Shown here: positions 1 to 7,734 of the stretch, piece after piece
Numbering within the stretch: the stretch's first letter is position 1
How the letters are laid out: each line of letters begins with the position of its first letter
From: Qipengyuania gaetbuli
GTDB taxonomy: Bacteria; Pseudomonadota; Alphaproteobacteria; Sphingomonadales; Sphingomonadaceae
Direction of reading: 5' to 3'
Length of the DNA stretch: 64,000 nt
Assembly: GCF_020171365.1 (NCBI RefSeq)
Contig: NZ_JAIUZO010000002.1
Span: 1,736,001 to 1,800,000, forward strand
Translations under genes and position numbers: made by a program
Notes under the pieces: model-generated
Told to the model about the DNA's origin: nothing
The model's input: the letters and a program-made list of their open reading frames with translations, nothing else
The model's database searches: none

Positions 1-231
1 CCGCCTGCCAGCATGTTCACCTGGGCCAAGCTGCCGCCAGGCTTCGAAGACATGGGAAGCCTCGAATTCTCCAAGCAATTGCTGGAGCACGCCGGTGTCG
101 CAGTGGCGGCGGGTGTCGGCTTTGGCGAAGAGGGCGAAGGCCATGTCCGGATCGCCATGGTCGAGAACGAACAGCGCATCCGACAGGCCGCGCGCAACAT
201 CAAGAAGTTCCTCGCCGAGCGGGGTAAATGA
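1..231 (+). CDS. Class I/II aminotransferase, C-terminal end (partial)
   Basis: Only the last 76 codons are in the window; the frame is open from base 1 and ends at TGA 229-231. The segment has the character of the C-terminal small domain of PLP-dependent fold-type I aminotransferases of the AlaC / LL-diaminopimelate aminotransferase group: a hydrophobic stretch ending in GVGFGEEGEGHVRIAM, where the Arg normally binds the substrate carboxylate, followed by a charged C-terminal helix. The PLP lysine lies upstream and outside the window. Substrate cannot be decided from this fragment; an alanine-type transaminase is the most likely reading. Confidence 0.8.
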   Translation, partial: PPASMFTWAKLPPGFEDMGSLEFSKQLLEHAGVAVAAGVGFGEEGEGHVRIAMVENEQRIRQAARNIKKFLAERGK

Positions 232-323
232 CCGGCAGCCATTGACTAGGTATTCTTGCAAATACTGACGCTTAGCCAAATTGAATATTGGGTAGCGCGA
301 CGGGAGAGCCTAGGAGAAGGCTT

Positions 324-1091
324 GTGTCGCAACCTCAATTTTTCTGGCTGTCCATGGCTGCCAGCCCGCCCGGACGTTGGGATCTTCGCCTGCTCGACTG
401 GCGGATGACCCCGGCCTTCCGTTCGTCCGATATTTCGCCTGCCACGCCGGTCATGCTCGACTGGCGGATTGGCGGGAGGTGCCCCGACTGGGCCGACATG
501 GCGGAAAGGCGGCACGCCATCGTGGTCGGTGTGGAAGAGGCTCAGGCCCGGGCCGATCTCATCCGCAGCGGGTTTGCCGATGCGCTGCCGAGCCAGGTCG
601 CATTGGTCGAATTGGCGGCCCGCATGGTCAAGCTCGAAGGCTTGCGCAAGATGATCCCCCGCCACCGCACAGTGGGCCCGCTGCGCCTCGACCTGTTCTA
701 CCGCGACGGCCAGGCCGACGGGCGCTGGATCGGTTTGCATCCGCGGGAATTCGCGCTGATGTGGCGGCTGGCAGAATGTCCCGGCGAACAGGTCACGAAG
801 GAAGCGCTGCTGACCGATGTCTGGCGGCTGCGGCACGAGCCGGAGACGAATTCGCTGGAGGTCCATGTCTCGCGCCTGCGGGCCAAGCTGGCGGTGTCCG
901 GCCTCGCATGGCTCGTCCAGACCCATCCCGACGGCGGCTATTGCCTGAGCACGGAAGGGGCTGCGAGCTTCAAGGCCTTTGCGCGTGACAGGCGTGCAGC
1001 GCTGGACAGCGGGGCGATGATAACGCAGGAACGCAGGCTCTCGAGAGAAAGCACTGTGGAGTCCCATGTCCAGCAAACGCGTTACGATTGA
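324..1091 (+). CDS. Winged-helix (OmpR/PhoB-type) DNA-binding regulator
   Basis: The C-terminal part (about residues 115-212) is a Trans_reg_C winged helix: HPREFALMWRL, then EALLTDVW, NSLEVHVSRLRAKL (recognition helix) and a wing ending GGYCL. The N-terminal 100 residues do not show the conserved phosphoacceptor Asp and Lys of a receiver domain, so this is probably an orphan or degenerate response regulator. I chose the GTG at 324 because AGGAG at 312-316 sits 7 bases upstream; a longer ATG start at 288 exists but has no comparable ribosome-binding site. The 3' end overlaps the crotonase gene by 26 bases, which implies cotranscription. Target genes are unknown. Confidence 0.75.
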   Translation: MSQPQFFWLSMAASPPGRWDLRLLDWRMTPAFRSSDISPATPVMLDWRIGGRCPDWADMAERRHAIVVGVEEAQARADLIRSGFADALPSQVALVELAARMVKLEGLRKMIPRHRTVGPLRLDLFYRDGQADGRWIGLHPREFALMWRLAECPGEQVTKEALLTDVWRLRHEPETNSLEVHVSRLRAKLAVSGLAWLVQTHPDGGYCLSTEGAASFKAFARDRRAALDSGAMITQERRLSRESTVESHVQQTRYD

Positions 1092-1863
1092 GCTTGCCGA
1101 CAACGGCGTTGCCCAGGTCCGGCTGAACCGCCCCGACAAGATGAACGCGCTCGACCCGGCGATGTTCGATGCCATCATCGATGCCGGTGAACAGCTGCGT
1201 ACCATGAAGGGCCTGCGGGCCGTGGTTCTGGCGGGCGAGGGGCGCAGCTTCTGTGCCGGGCTCGACGTCTCCAGCTTTACTGCTGCGCCCGATGGCGAGC
1301 GCAAGCCGCTGACCGAACGCACGCACGGAAATGCGAACAAGTTCCAGGAAGTCGCCATGACCTGGCGCAAGTGCCCGGTGCCCGTGATCGCGGCGGTCCA
1401 CGGCGTCTGTTTCGGCGGCGGCCTGCAGATTGCAAGCGGCGCCGACATCCGCGTGGTGCATCCGGCCAGCCGCATGGCGATCATGGAGATGAAATGGGGC
1501 CTGGTGCCCGACATGGGCGGCTATGCCCTGTGGCGCGGGCTGGTCCGGTACGATGTCCTGCGCGAGCTGGTCTACACCAATCGCGAATTCTCGGGCGAGG
1601 ATGCGCAGGCTTACGGCCTCGCAACCTTCGTGAGCGAGGACCCGCTGGGCAAGGCGAACGACATCGCTGCCGAGATTGCCAACCGCAATCCCGAGGCCAT
1701 CCGCGGTGCCAAGCGCCTGTCGGAAGCGATGGCCGAGCAGTCGGGCGATGATATCCTGATGGCGGAAAGCGTCGAGCAAGCAGCCGTCATGCGCCGGCCG
1801 AACCAGGTCGAGGCGGTCATGGCGGGGATGCAGAAAAGGGCGCCGAACTTCACGGATGCCTGA
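1066..1863 (+). CDS. Enoyl-CoA hydratase/isomerase (crotonase) family protein
   Basis: A 265-residue protein with the crotonase fold. CoA/oxyanion-hole motifs are seen at RSFCAGLD (about 60-67) and GVCFGGGL (about 113-120). In classical enoyl-CoA hydratase the two catalytic residues are Glu144 and Glu164; here the first position is Gln121 (in GGGLQ) while Glu141 and Asp149 (ME...PDMGG) occupy the second region. That pattern suits an isomerase, hydrolase or other crotonase activity rather than a standard beta-oxidation hydratase. The gene overlaps the upstream winged-helix regulator and has GGAG just upstream of its ATG. Specific substrate unknown. Confidence 0.85.
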   Translation: MSSKRVTIELADNGVAQVRLNRPDKMNALDPAMFDAIIDAGEQLRTMKGLRAVVLAGEGRSFCAGLDVSSFTAAPDGERKPLTERTHGNANKFQEVAMTWRKCPVPVIAAVHGVCFGGGLQIASGADIRVVHPASRMAIMEMKWGLVPDMGGYALWRGLVRYDVLRELVYTNREFSGEDAQAYGLATFVSEDPLGKANDIAAEIANRNPEAIRGAKRLSEAMAEQSGDDILMAESVEQAAVMRRPNQVEAVMAGMQKRAPNFTDA

Positions 1864-1899
1864 TCGCAGGGCCGGCTTTCGATAGCCGACGCGCAGGGA

Positions 1900-2694
1900 T
1901 TAGCCGGCCGGCTTGCCGTAGGTCCAGGCGAATGCGCCGGAATAGCTCATGATGGGTGTGTAGTCCTCGATCCGATCGGCAGGGAGAACCTTGTCCGTCC
2001 GGTTGTCGAGGACGTGGAAGCGGCCATCCTGTCTCACGGCAAGCACAGCGTGTTCGCCCTGTGCGCGATCGCGCAACAGGACCAGGAACATGTCGTCGGC
2101 GGGAATGCCGAGCTCTTGCAGCAGGGCCATCTTGGCGAGAGCAAAATCCTCGCAATCGCCATAGCCGCGGGAAAGAGTCGTTGAGGCGGCGGACCATTCG
2201 TCGCCGCGCTTGTCGTCGACATAACGAACGCGCCAGTTGACCCAGCGATTGACCGCTCCCAGCGCGTTGTCCGCACCAGTCCTGTCGCCCTGCGCCAGGA
2301 ATTCATTCCAGGGCCCTGCCTGTCCGCTGATCGCAACCATGCGCGCGGCTTCCCACTTGCCCATGGGCGCTGCGGCGCTGCCGACCGGCAGGGCTACCAT
2401 CCGAAAGAGGCTGGGTGCGGCCGGCCGGGTCGGCATTGGCGGCGCAGGTGGTTCGCAGGGCTGCGCTGCGGCGGCGGTGTCCGGTGGGGGAAGGGTAAAC
2501 GCAAAGCCGGTAGCAGGCATGACGAATGCCTCGCCTGTCTGACACTCCTCAATGGGATCGGGAGCGGCAATCGGGCTGGGCAGAGGCAGGACCGGCGACT
2601 CCGATCCCGCGAGAAGCATCGACGGACAAGCGAGGCACAAGCCTGTCGTTGCAACCAGCGCCGCGCGCCGCCTCGATTTCCCGAATTTGTCCAT
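1900..2694 (-). CDS. Transglutaminase-like cysteine peptidase (LapG/BTLCP family)
   Basis: Bacterial transglutaminase-like cysteine proteinase (PF06035 group, which includes LapG). Numbered from the ATG at 2694: hydrophobic signal segment about 8-30, a Pro/Ala-rich linker to about 95, then the catalytic domain with Cys181 in GYGDCEDFALAK, His215 in GEHAVLAV and Asp230 in VLDN, the expected Cys-His-Asp triad. LapG-type enzymes act in the periplasm and release cell-surface adhesins by proteolysis. No LapD or large adhesin gene is adjacent, so the substrate here is unknown. The open frame extends 16 codons upstream to 2742, but the ATG at 2694 places the signal peptide properly at the N terminus. 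Confidence 0.82.
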   Translation of the reverse strand: MDKFGKSRRRAALVATTGLCLACPSMLLAGSESPVLPLPSPIAAPDPIEECQTGEAFVMPATGFAFTLPPPDTAAAAQPCEPPAPPMPTRPAAPSLFRMVALPVGSAAAPMGKWEAARMVAISGQAGPWNEFLAQGDRTGADNALGAVNRWVNWRVRYVDDKRGDEWSAASTTLSRGYGDCEDFALAKMALLQELGIPADDMFLVLLRDRAQGEHAVLAVRQDGRFHVLDNRTDKVLPADRIEDYTPIMSYSGAFAWTYGKPAG

Positions 2695-2810
2695 GTCGAT
2701 CCCGTGGGGAGGGAAAATGCCAGCCACAACTTTGTGCGGCAATCGGACAACCTCTCTGCCCGACTCGCGCCGGGCACAGCATGTCGCATTTCAGGTGGAG
2801 TTGGTGCGCG

Positions 2811-3590
2811 TCAGCCGAAGATCGCGACGCTCTGCATCCCGTCGAGCACCTGCTTACCGTCGGCGTTCCAGAGCCGCAGCCGCTCGGACGAGTAACCACC
2901 GTCGGCATGCTGGCTGGCATTTTCGGAGAGCCACCAGCCATCGCGCGTTGCGGGCTGGGTCTCGAGCAGGTTGAAGGACCAGTTGATCGAGCTGATCGGA
3001 CCCTGTCGCTTCATCGCCCGCATCGCTCCGGGAGGAAGGACATCGCCCAGCAAAATAAGTTCGCTGACCGCGTCGAGACCCTCGCGGTCGTTGAGCCGTG
3101 CCCAGCGCCGCACGACCGGATCACCCGGACCGCGAACATCCTGGGCGCGGCGGATCTCGAAATTGTGCTGGATGAAGGCGGGGCCCTTGCCGGCCATGGC
3201 CGGTTCGGCTTCCTCGGGGGAACCCGGCCAGTCGGCGACAGGCGCTGCCGGATGGTGCGCATTGGCCTCGCGCGAGGTGCCGAACAGCCAGAAAGCAGTC
3301 AGCGTGCACTTGCCCTCGCACCAGATCTCGCTGCGAACCTGCGCGACATTGCGACCCTGGCGCACGATTTCGCGGCGCAGCTCTGCCTCGGGAGCGGTCG
3401 GCGCCACGAAGGCGACCTGGGCGGCGCGGAGCGGCGGCAGATCGGGAAAGGCCCGGATCGCGGCGGTGTAGGCGACGAGTGCCGACGCGCCGCCATAAAG
3501 CGTGCGCCCCTGCAACCAGTGGTCGAGATTGTCGAAACGGACATGTCCGCCCTCGGCGGGGATCGGGTCGATCAGGCTGGCAATGCTCAT
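2811..3590 (-). CDS. Acyl-CoA thioesterase, TesB-like double hotdog
   Basis: A 259-residue protein resembling the TesB/type II acyl-CoA thioesterase family. The N-terminal hotdog contains WLQGRTLYGGASALVAYTAA (about 25-45), where GG corresponds to the active-site turn; the second hotdog ends in GGYSSERLRLWNADGKQVL. TesB-like enzymes hydrolyse acyl-CoA to free acid and CoA. The ATG at 3590 is preceded by GAGGGGG on the coding strand and is preferred over the upstream in-frame ATG at 3668, which would add 26 residues unlike the family. It is monocistronic, and its upstream region is shared with tRNA-Cys on the other strand. Confidence 0.78.
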   Translation of the reverse strand: MSIASLIDPIPAEGGHVRFDNLDHWLQGRTLYGGASALVAYTAAIRAFPDLPPLRAAQVAFVAPTAPEAELRREIVRQGRNVAQVRSEIWCEGKCTLTAFWLFGTSREANAHHPAAPVADWPGSPEEAEPAMAGKGPAFIQHNFEIRRAQDVRGPGDPVVRRWARLNDREGLDAVSELILLGDVLPPGAMRAMKRQGPISSINWSFNLLETQPATRDGWWLSENASQHADGGYSSERLRLWNADGKQVLDGMQSVAIFG

Positions 3591-3719
3591 CGCCCCCTCA
3601 TTGCCGCTTGCGCAGGCTTCGTCCAGACTGACGTAACGGAAGGGGAAGGCTTGCAAAGCCGATTGCAATGGCCGGTCAGAATCGCTAGTGCGCCGCTTCC
3701 CGTCCGAGAGGTCGGGCGA

Positions 3720-3793
3720 GGCCCGATGGCGGAGTGGTTACGCAGAGGACTGCAAATCCTTGCACGCCGGTTCGATTCCGGCTCGGGCCTCCA
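3720..3793 (+). tRNA. tRNA-Cys (GCA)
   Basis: Complete cloverleaf of 74 nt with encoded CCA. The acceptor stem GGCCCGA (3720-3726) pairs with TCGGGCC (3783-3789), with discriminator T3790 and CCA at 3791-3793. The anticodon loop CTGCAAA gives anticodon GCA, and the T arm is CCGGTTCGATTCCGG. It lies 20 bp upstream of tRNA-Thr and is probably cotranscribed with it. Confidence 0.95.
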
Positions 3794-3813
3794 CTTCCCT
3801 CAGATGGGAATGT

Positions 3814-3889
3814 GCCGCTTTAGCTCAGTTGGTAGAGCACATCATTCGTAATGATGGGGTCACGTGTTCGAGTCACGTAAGCGGCACCA
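3814..3889 (+). tRNA. tRNA-Thr (CGT), also an integration target
   Basis: Complete cloverleaf of 76 nt. The acceptor stem GCCGCTT (3814-3820) pairs with AAGCGGC (3879-3885), discriminator A3886, CCA encoded at 3887-3889. The anticodon stem CATCA/TGATG encloses loop TTCGTAA, anticodon CGT. The T arm is ACGTG-TTCGAGT-CACGT. The 3' half of the gene (3845-3889) is repeated exactly at 13925-13969 and 20101-20145, as expected when elements integrate into a tRNA 3' end and leave a functional gene at one junction. Confidence 0.96.
3845..3889 (+). repeat. Attachment-site copy A (inside tRNA-Thr)
   Basis: 45-bp core running from the anticodon loop (starting TTCGTAATGATGGGG) to the terminal CCA of tRNA-Thr. 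It is identical to copies B and C and marks the left junction of island I. The A preceding it (3844) also matches copy B but not copy C. Confidence 0.9.
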
Positions 3890-3930
3890 GTACTTCCATA
3901 GGTAAGCGCGAAATTTCCCGCGGAACTGCC

Positions 3931-3970
3931 GTCCGGCAGGTCGCGCGTTTGGGTCCTGCCTGGGGCGCTT
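3931..3970 (+). repeat. Left-end motif of island I (putative recombinase arm region)
   Basis: This 40-bp stretch begins 42 bp after the end of att copy A. It matches the stretch beginning 43 bp after att copy B at 30 of 40 positions when read by eye, with shared blocks GTCCGGC, TTTGGGTCCT, TGGG and CGCT. Conserved position next to two att copies, without coding potential, suggests recombinase arm or accessory sites. No such motif is seen after copy C. Confidence 0.5.
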
Positions 3971-4132
3971 TGAGAAGGTAATTGGGCGGATCCTACTCCC
4001 GATCCATGTCAATCAGGTCCTTGTTGGCGCGATTTCGTCCGCTTCCACGCTGCTGTCTAACTCAGCCAGCTGGTGGTTTGCATGGCGTAGAAAATTCGAT
4101 AGCTGTTCTAGCGGGTCGGTTGGGGACGACGT

Positions 4133-4681
4133 ATGGATTCGCACGCGACGCGGGATGGGGCAGGCCAGCGAAATCCGGATTACGAAAGCGAATTATTCGC
4201 TGAAACCTACGATACTCTTCGCCGCATTGCATCGCGCCAATTGCATCGTCAGGCCAGTAGGCCCTCGCTCAATACGACGCTGATAGTCCACGAGGCTTGG
4301 CTTAAGCTTTCGCAATCGGGCACTGCAGAATTCACTGATCACGACCACTACCTTGCCACCGCAGCACGGGCCATGCGGCAGATACTTATTGACCATGCAC
4401 GCAGGAAACTTGCTGCCAAGCGTGGTGGGGGCGCAGTTCACTTGGAACTCGACGAGCGACGCGAAGTGATTGGTATCCTCGATGCCCGCTTTGTTGCCCT
4501 CGACGATGCACTCAAAGCGTTGGCCGCGACGGCGCCGGAACTCGAAGGTGTCGTCGAGTGCCGGTTCTTTGCGGGACTGACAGTTGAGGAGACGGCTGCT
4601 GCTCTTGGGCGGTCTCTTCGCACGGTGGAGCGCCAATGGGCGCGCGCGCGCGCTTATCTCGCAGATGAATTGGATAGCTAG
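4133..4681 (+). CDS. ECF-family RNA polymerase sigma factor
   Basis: 182 residues, with sigma region 2 about 18-88 (ETYDTLRRIASRQL, then ATAARAMRQILIDHARRKLAAKR) and region 4 about 120-180 (FFAGLTVEETAAALGRSLRTVERQWARARAYL), which holds the helix-turn-helix. The LIDHARRKLAAKRGGG signature is characteristic of the ECF subfamily (PF07638/TIGR02999 type) that is commonly encoded beside Ser/Thr kinases with TPR or WD repeats, as here. It probably redirects RNA polymerase to promoters of a small regulon under control of the downstream kinase; the targets are unknown. GGGGA lies upstream of the ATG. No anti-sigma factor gene is present. Confidence 0.88.
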   Translation: MDSHATRDGAGQRNPDYESELFAETYDTLRRIASRQLHRQASRPSLNTTLIVHEAWLKLSQSGTAEFTDHDHYLATAARAMRQILIDHARRKLAAKRGGGAVHLELDERREVIGILDARFVALDDALKALAATAPELEGVVECRFFAGLTVEETAAALGRSLRTVERQWARARAYLADELDS

Positions 4682-4762
4682 GGTTGCTGCGTGTGGCGGG
4701 CGATTGGGAGCGATTGCGTTATTCGCGTGTGAAGGCATTACGCACAGAAGCGGAAGTATCGG

Positions 4763-7234
4763 ATGGCCACACCTCCTGAACCAGGAAACGACCGCCAGGT
4801 CGTGGACGCGGCCTTCGATGCGGCGCTTGATCTACCTCCCGAACAAAGGGCAGCGTGGCTGCAAAACCAGTTCGCAGCACAACCCGACATCCTCGGCAAG
4901 ATCACCCGACTGCTGCAAAAGGAAAAGCGCAGCCGCTCCTTGTTCGAGCAGCTTGAGGGTCAGCGCAAAGAAACGCTCGAAGGAATTCTGGGGGAAGAAG
5001 GGGCGGGTGGTGGCTCAGATCCCCGCATTGGTCGGGCCTTCGGGCACTGGAAGATCGTCTCGCACATCGGTAGTGGCGGATTGGCCGAGGTCTATGAGGC
5101 GTGCCGCGCGGACGGGCGGTACGAGCAGCGCGCCGCGCTGAAGATACTGCGCGGTGGCATCCTGGGGTCAGCAGCGCGGGAACTCTTCAAGCGCGAGCGG
5201 CAACTGCTCGCCAACCTCGACGATCCGGGCATCGTACGAATAATTGATGCTGGCGAAACGGCGACCGGCTCGCCGTGGCTGGTCATGGAACTGGTCGCCG
5301 GAGAACCAATGGACTCCTATTGTGCGAAGCGAGACCTACCTGTCGAAGAACGCCTTGAATTTCTGGCCACTGCCGCCGAAATCATCGGGAAGGCCCATGC
5401 AAACCTCGTCATCCATGGAGATTTGAAAGCCGAACACTTGTTGATCGACGAGCAAGGTCGTGTGCGTCTGCTGGACTTCGGTATCGCACAGGCATTGGAC
5501 GATTTCGGCCGGGCCGGGGCGGCAGAGGGGTTCTCGCCCGGATACGCCAGCCCCGAACAGTCTCATGGCCAGGCACTGACAGCTGCCAGCGACATCTACC
5601 AGTTCGGTCGGCTGATGGATCACGTTGTCGATGCCGGAGATCGGGCGAGGCCGCTAAATGCCGTCATCGCGCGCGCTACCTTGGTGGAACCCGAAAGCCG
5701 GTACCATTCCATTTCCGAGCTCGCAGCAGATCTGCGCGCGGTAATCGCGGACCGGCCGGTGGTCGCCTTGCCCGATACTCCATGGCAGGCAGCGATGCGG
5801 CTGGTCCGTCACAACCGCCTTGCAGCTGCACTGGGACTCTTGATTGTCGCAGGGTCGGCAGGCTGGGCCGTCACAGCAACTCTTTCGGCTGCCGCAATTG
5901 ATCGAGAGCGGCAGGCTGCGCTTGCAGCGGCCGACCGGGAGGAGCGGGGGAAAGAGGTCTTGCTGGAGCTGTTCCGCCGCGCGGATCTGCTGGAGGCAGA
6001 CAGCCTCGGGCTTGAACCTGATGCAGCCGCGAAGATGCTGGACGAAACGCTGGCGACGGCACGCGACACGATTGCCGACGATCCGGCCATGCTGGCCGAC
6101 TTGATGAACTGGACTGCACGGGCGCACTTGCGTGCAGGCGATACGGAAAAGGCTGCAGCGCTTGCAAAGGACAGCTTGGACGCTGTTGCCGCCGCGGGTC
6201 TTTCCGGATCGTTGCGCGAAGCCGAGGCCAAGGCGTTACTTGCCGATATTTCCGCCAAGGCTGGCGATGCCGAAATGGCCGCCAAATTGGCAGACGAAGT
6301 CATGATCCTACTGTCAAAGGCCAGCGGGAATGACCCGCGGGCTGTCAATGCACTCGTCTCGGTCGCCTGGTCGAAAGAGGGGGACTGGATGGCCCAGAAG
6401 ACCCTGTTCGAGAAGGCTCTAGCGCAGGCCGGGGTGAACGCCTCCGATCCGAGGCAAATCGAGATCCGGTCCGGTCTGTCGCGCGCGTTGGCAGGGCTGG
6501 GCGAACTCGATCACGCGCGAAGAGAGATCGAGCGGGCGCTTGAGCTGGTGAAGATGTATTACGGCGATCGCCACCCGCGCCTCGCCTTGCCTTTGTCGGA
6601 TTACGGGCGTCTGGAGGAGAAGGCTGGCAACACGGCCGCAGCGATTGAGCGTCATCGCGCGGCCTTGGCCATAAGTGAAGCCGCTTTCGGCGCGTCCCAT
6701 TCTTCTACCCTGGCCCACCGCAACAACCTGGCGCTTGCGCTGATGTCCGCGGGTCAGGTCGAGGGAGCCATCGGCGAATATCGCCTGCTTCTCGCTGCGC
6801 AGCCTGCAGGGCTGGCACGAGGTGAAGTGGCGCAGAATCTCGGTGCTGCTCTGGTCCAGGCGAAACAGTTTTCTGGCGCGGAACATCCACTCGAAATCGC
6901 GGACGCCTCGTTCCGTGAGTACTTGCCCGAAGCACACCCGCGGCGGGCCTTTCCGGCATTGACGCGATCCGAACTGTTTCTGGCTCTCGGTCGCTACGAG
7001 GAGGCGGAAAGCGATGCACGCGCGGCGCTCGCTCATCTCGCAAAGGTCATGCCTCCGGGGCATTTCGCCATCGAAACGGCACGTTGCCGTGTCGGGATGG
7101 CATTGGCAGGACAAGGAAGGCGTGCCGAGGCAGCCGGGCATATTGGACCGGCACTGAAAGCACTGGAGGCGGGTGGGGCATCCGTCCCGGCGCGGTTGGT
7201 GGATCCGTGCCGGGACGCAGCCAGACGGCTCTGA
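4763..7234 (+). CDS. Ser/Thr protein kinase with transmembrane helix and TPR tail
   Basis: 823 residues. A helical N-terminal segment (about 10-70) is typical of ECF-linked kinases. The kinase domain (about 92-335) shows glycine loop IGSGGLAEVYEA (102-113), Lys127 in AALKIL, catalytic loop HGDLKAEHLL (218-227), DFG 238-240 and SPEQ (263-266). A hydrophobic segment at about 353-375 should cross the inner membrane, leaving about 440 TPR-like helical residues, presumably periplasmic. Two oddities: the HRD Arg is Gly, and the Mg-binding Asn of HRDLKxxN is His225, so activity is uncertain. It lies 81 bp downstream of the sigma gene, and such kinases are known to activate their neighbouring ECF factor. 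Confidence 0.88.
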   Translation: MATPPEPGNDRQVVDAAFDAALDLPPEQRAAWLQNQFAAQPDILGKITRLLQKEKRSRSLFEQLEGQRKETLEGILGEEGAGGGSDPRIGRAFGHWKIVSHIGSGGLAEVYEACRADGRYEQRAALKILRGGILGSAARELFKRERQLLANLDDPGIVRIIDAGETATGSPWLVMELVAGEPMDSYCAKRDLPVEERLEFLATAAEIIGKAHANLVIHGDLKAEHLLIDEQGRVRLLDFGIAQALDDFGRAGAAEGFSPGYASPEQSHGQALTAASDIYQFGRLMDHVVDAGDRARPLNAVIARATLVEPESRYHSISELAADLRAVIADRPVVALPDTPWQAAMRLVRHNRLAAALGLLIVAGSAGWAVTATLSAAAIDRERQAALAAADREERGKEVLLELFRRADLLEADSLGLEPDAAAKMLDETLATARDTIADDPAMLADLMNWTARAHLRAGDTEKAAALAKDSLDAVAAAGLSGSLREAEAKALLADISAKAGDAEMAAKLADEVMILLSKASGNDPRAVNALVSVAWSKEGDWMAQKTLFEKALAQAGVNASDPRQIEIRSGLSRALAGLGELDHARREIERALELVKMYYGDRHPRLALPLSDYGRLEEKAGNTAAAIERHRAALAISEAAFGASHSSTLAHRNNLALALMSAGQVEGAIGEYRLLLAAQPAGLARGEVAQNLGAALVQAKQFSGAEHPLEIADASFREYLPEAHPRRAFPALTRSELFLALGRYEEAESDARAALAHLAKVMPPGHFAIETARCRVGMALAGQGRRAEAAGHIGPALKALEAGGASVPARLVDPCRDAARRL

Positions 7235-7237
7235 CCG

Positions 7238-7726
7238 TCAGCCGGGCAGGTCGCCCACGATCGCGATCACGATGTTGTTAGGCTCTCCATCGTTTCGCAT
7301 CACCTGAAACGTGCTCGGATGCCCGCTGCTGTCATTGAAAGAGATGTTGGTCAGGTGGGGCACCGATGGAGAGCTCTGGTCCTTCGGGTCCAACCCATTG
7401 GCCCTGGCCCACTCCATGAAGCTCCCGGCGATTTTCTCCGGCTCTTCCATGCTGCGGGCCTGAAGCATCCGGATCGGCCTCACGTCGAGCTTGTTCTCGG
7501 TCGTAACGTAGATGTGAGCGTCCTTCGGCAGGGGCAGCGAAGCAGGCATCCAATCGGGCCGAGGCAGGTTGACCGAACCCAGCCCGTCTCCGTCCTCGTA
7601 GGAGAGGTCTGCCGATACAGAGCCGGACTCTCCATCATACTCGAGCGTGTCCGAGCCATCGTCGCCGCACCCTACGAGCAGCAGGGTGGCGGCAATGCCC
7701 GACGCAATCTTCAAATTCCTCATCAC
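7238..7726 (-). CDS. Putative lipoprotein, function unknown
   Basis: 162 residues with a short signal peptide ending in lipobox LLVGC (Cys20), followed by a very acidic Asp/Gly/Ser linker and a compact domain rich in PLPKDAHIYVTTENK. Processing by signal peptidase II and anchoring to a membrane is likely. I do not recognise the family. It lies on the opposite strand, convergent with the kinase gene (3-bp gap) and 8 bp downstream of the LCCL-domain gene, so those two probably form an operon. Confidence 0.7.
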   Translation of the reverse strand: MMRNLKIASGIAATLLLVGCGDDGSDTLEYDGESGSVSADLSYEDGDGLGSVNLPRPDWMPASLPLPKDAHIYVTTENKLDVRPIRMLQARSMEEPEKIAGSFMEWARANGLDPKDQSSPSVPHLTNISFNDSSGHPSTFQVMRNDGEPNNIVIAIVGDLPG

Positions 7727-7734
7727 GAGATCCC

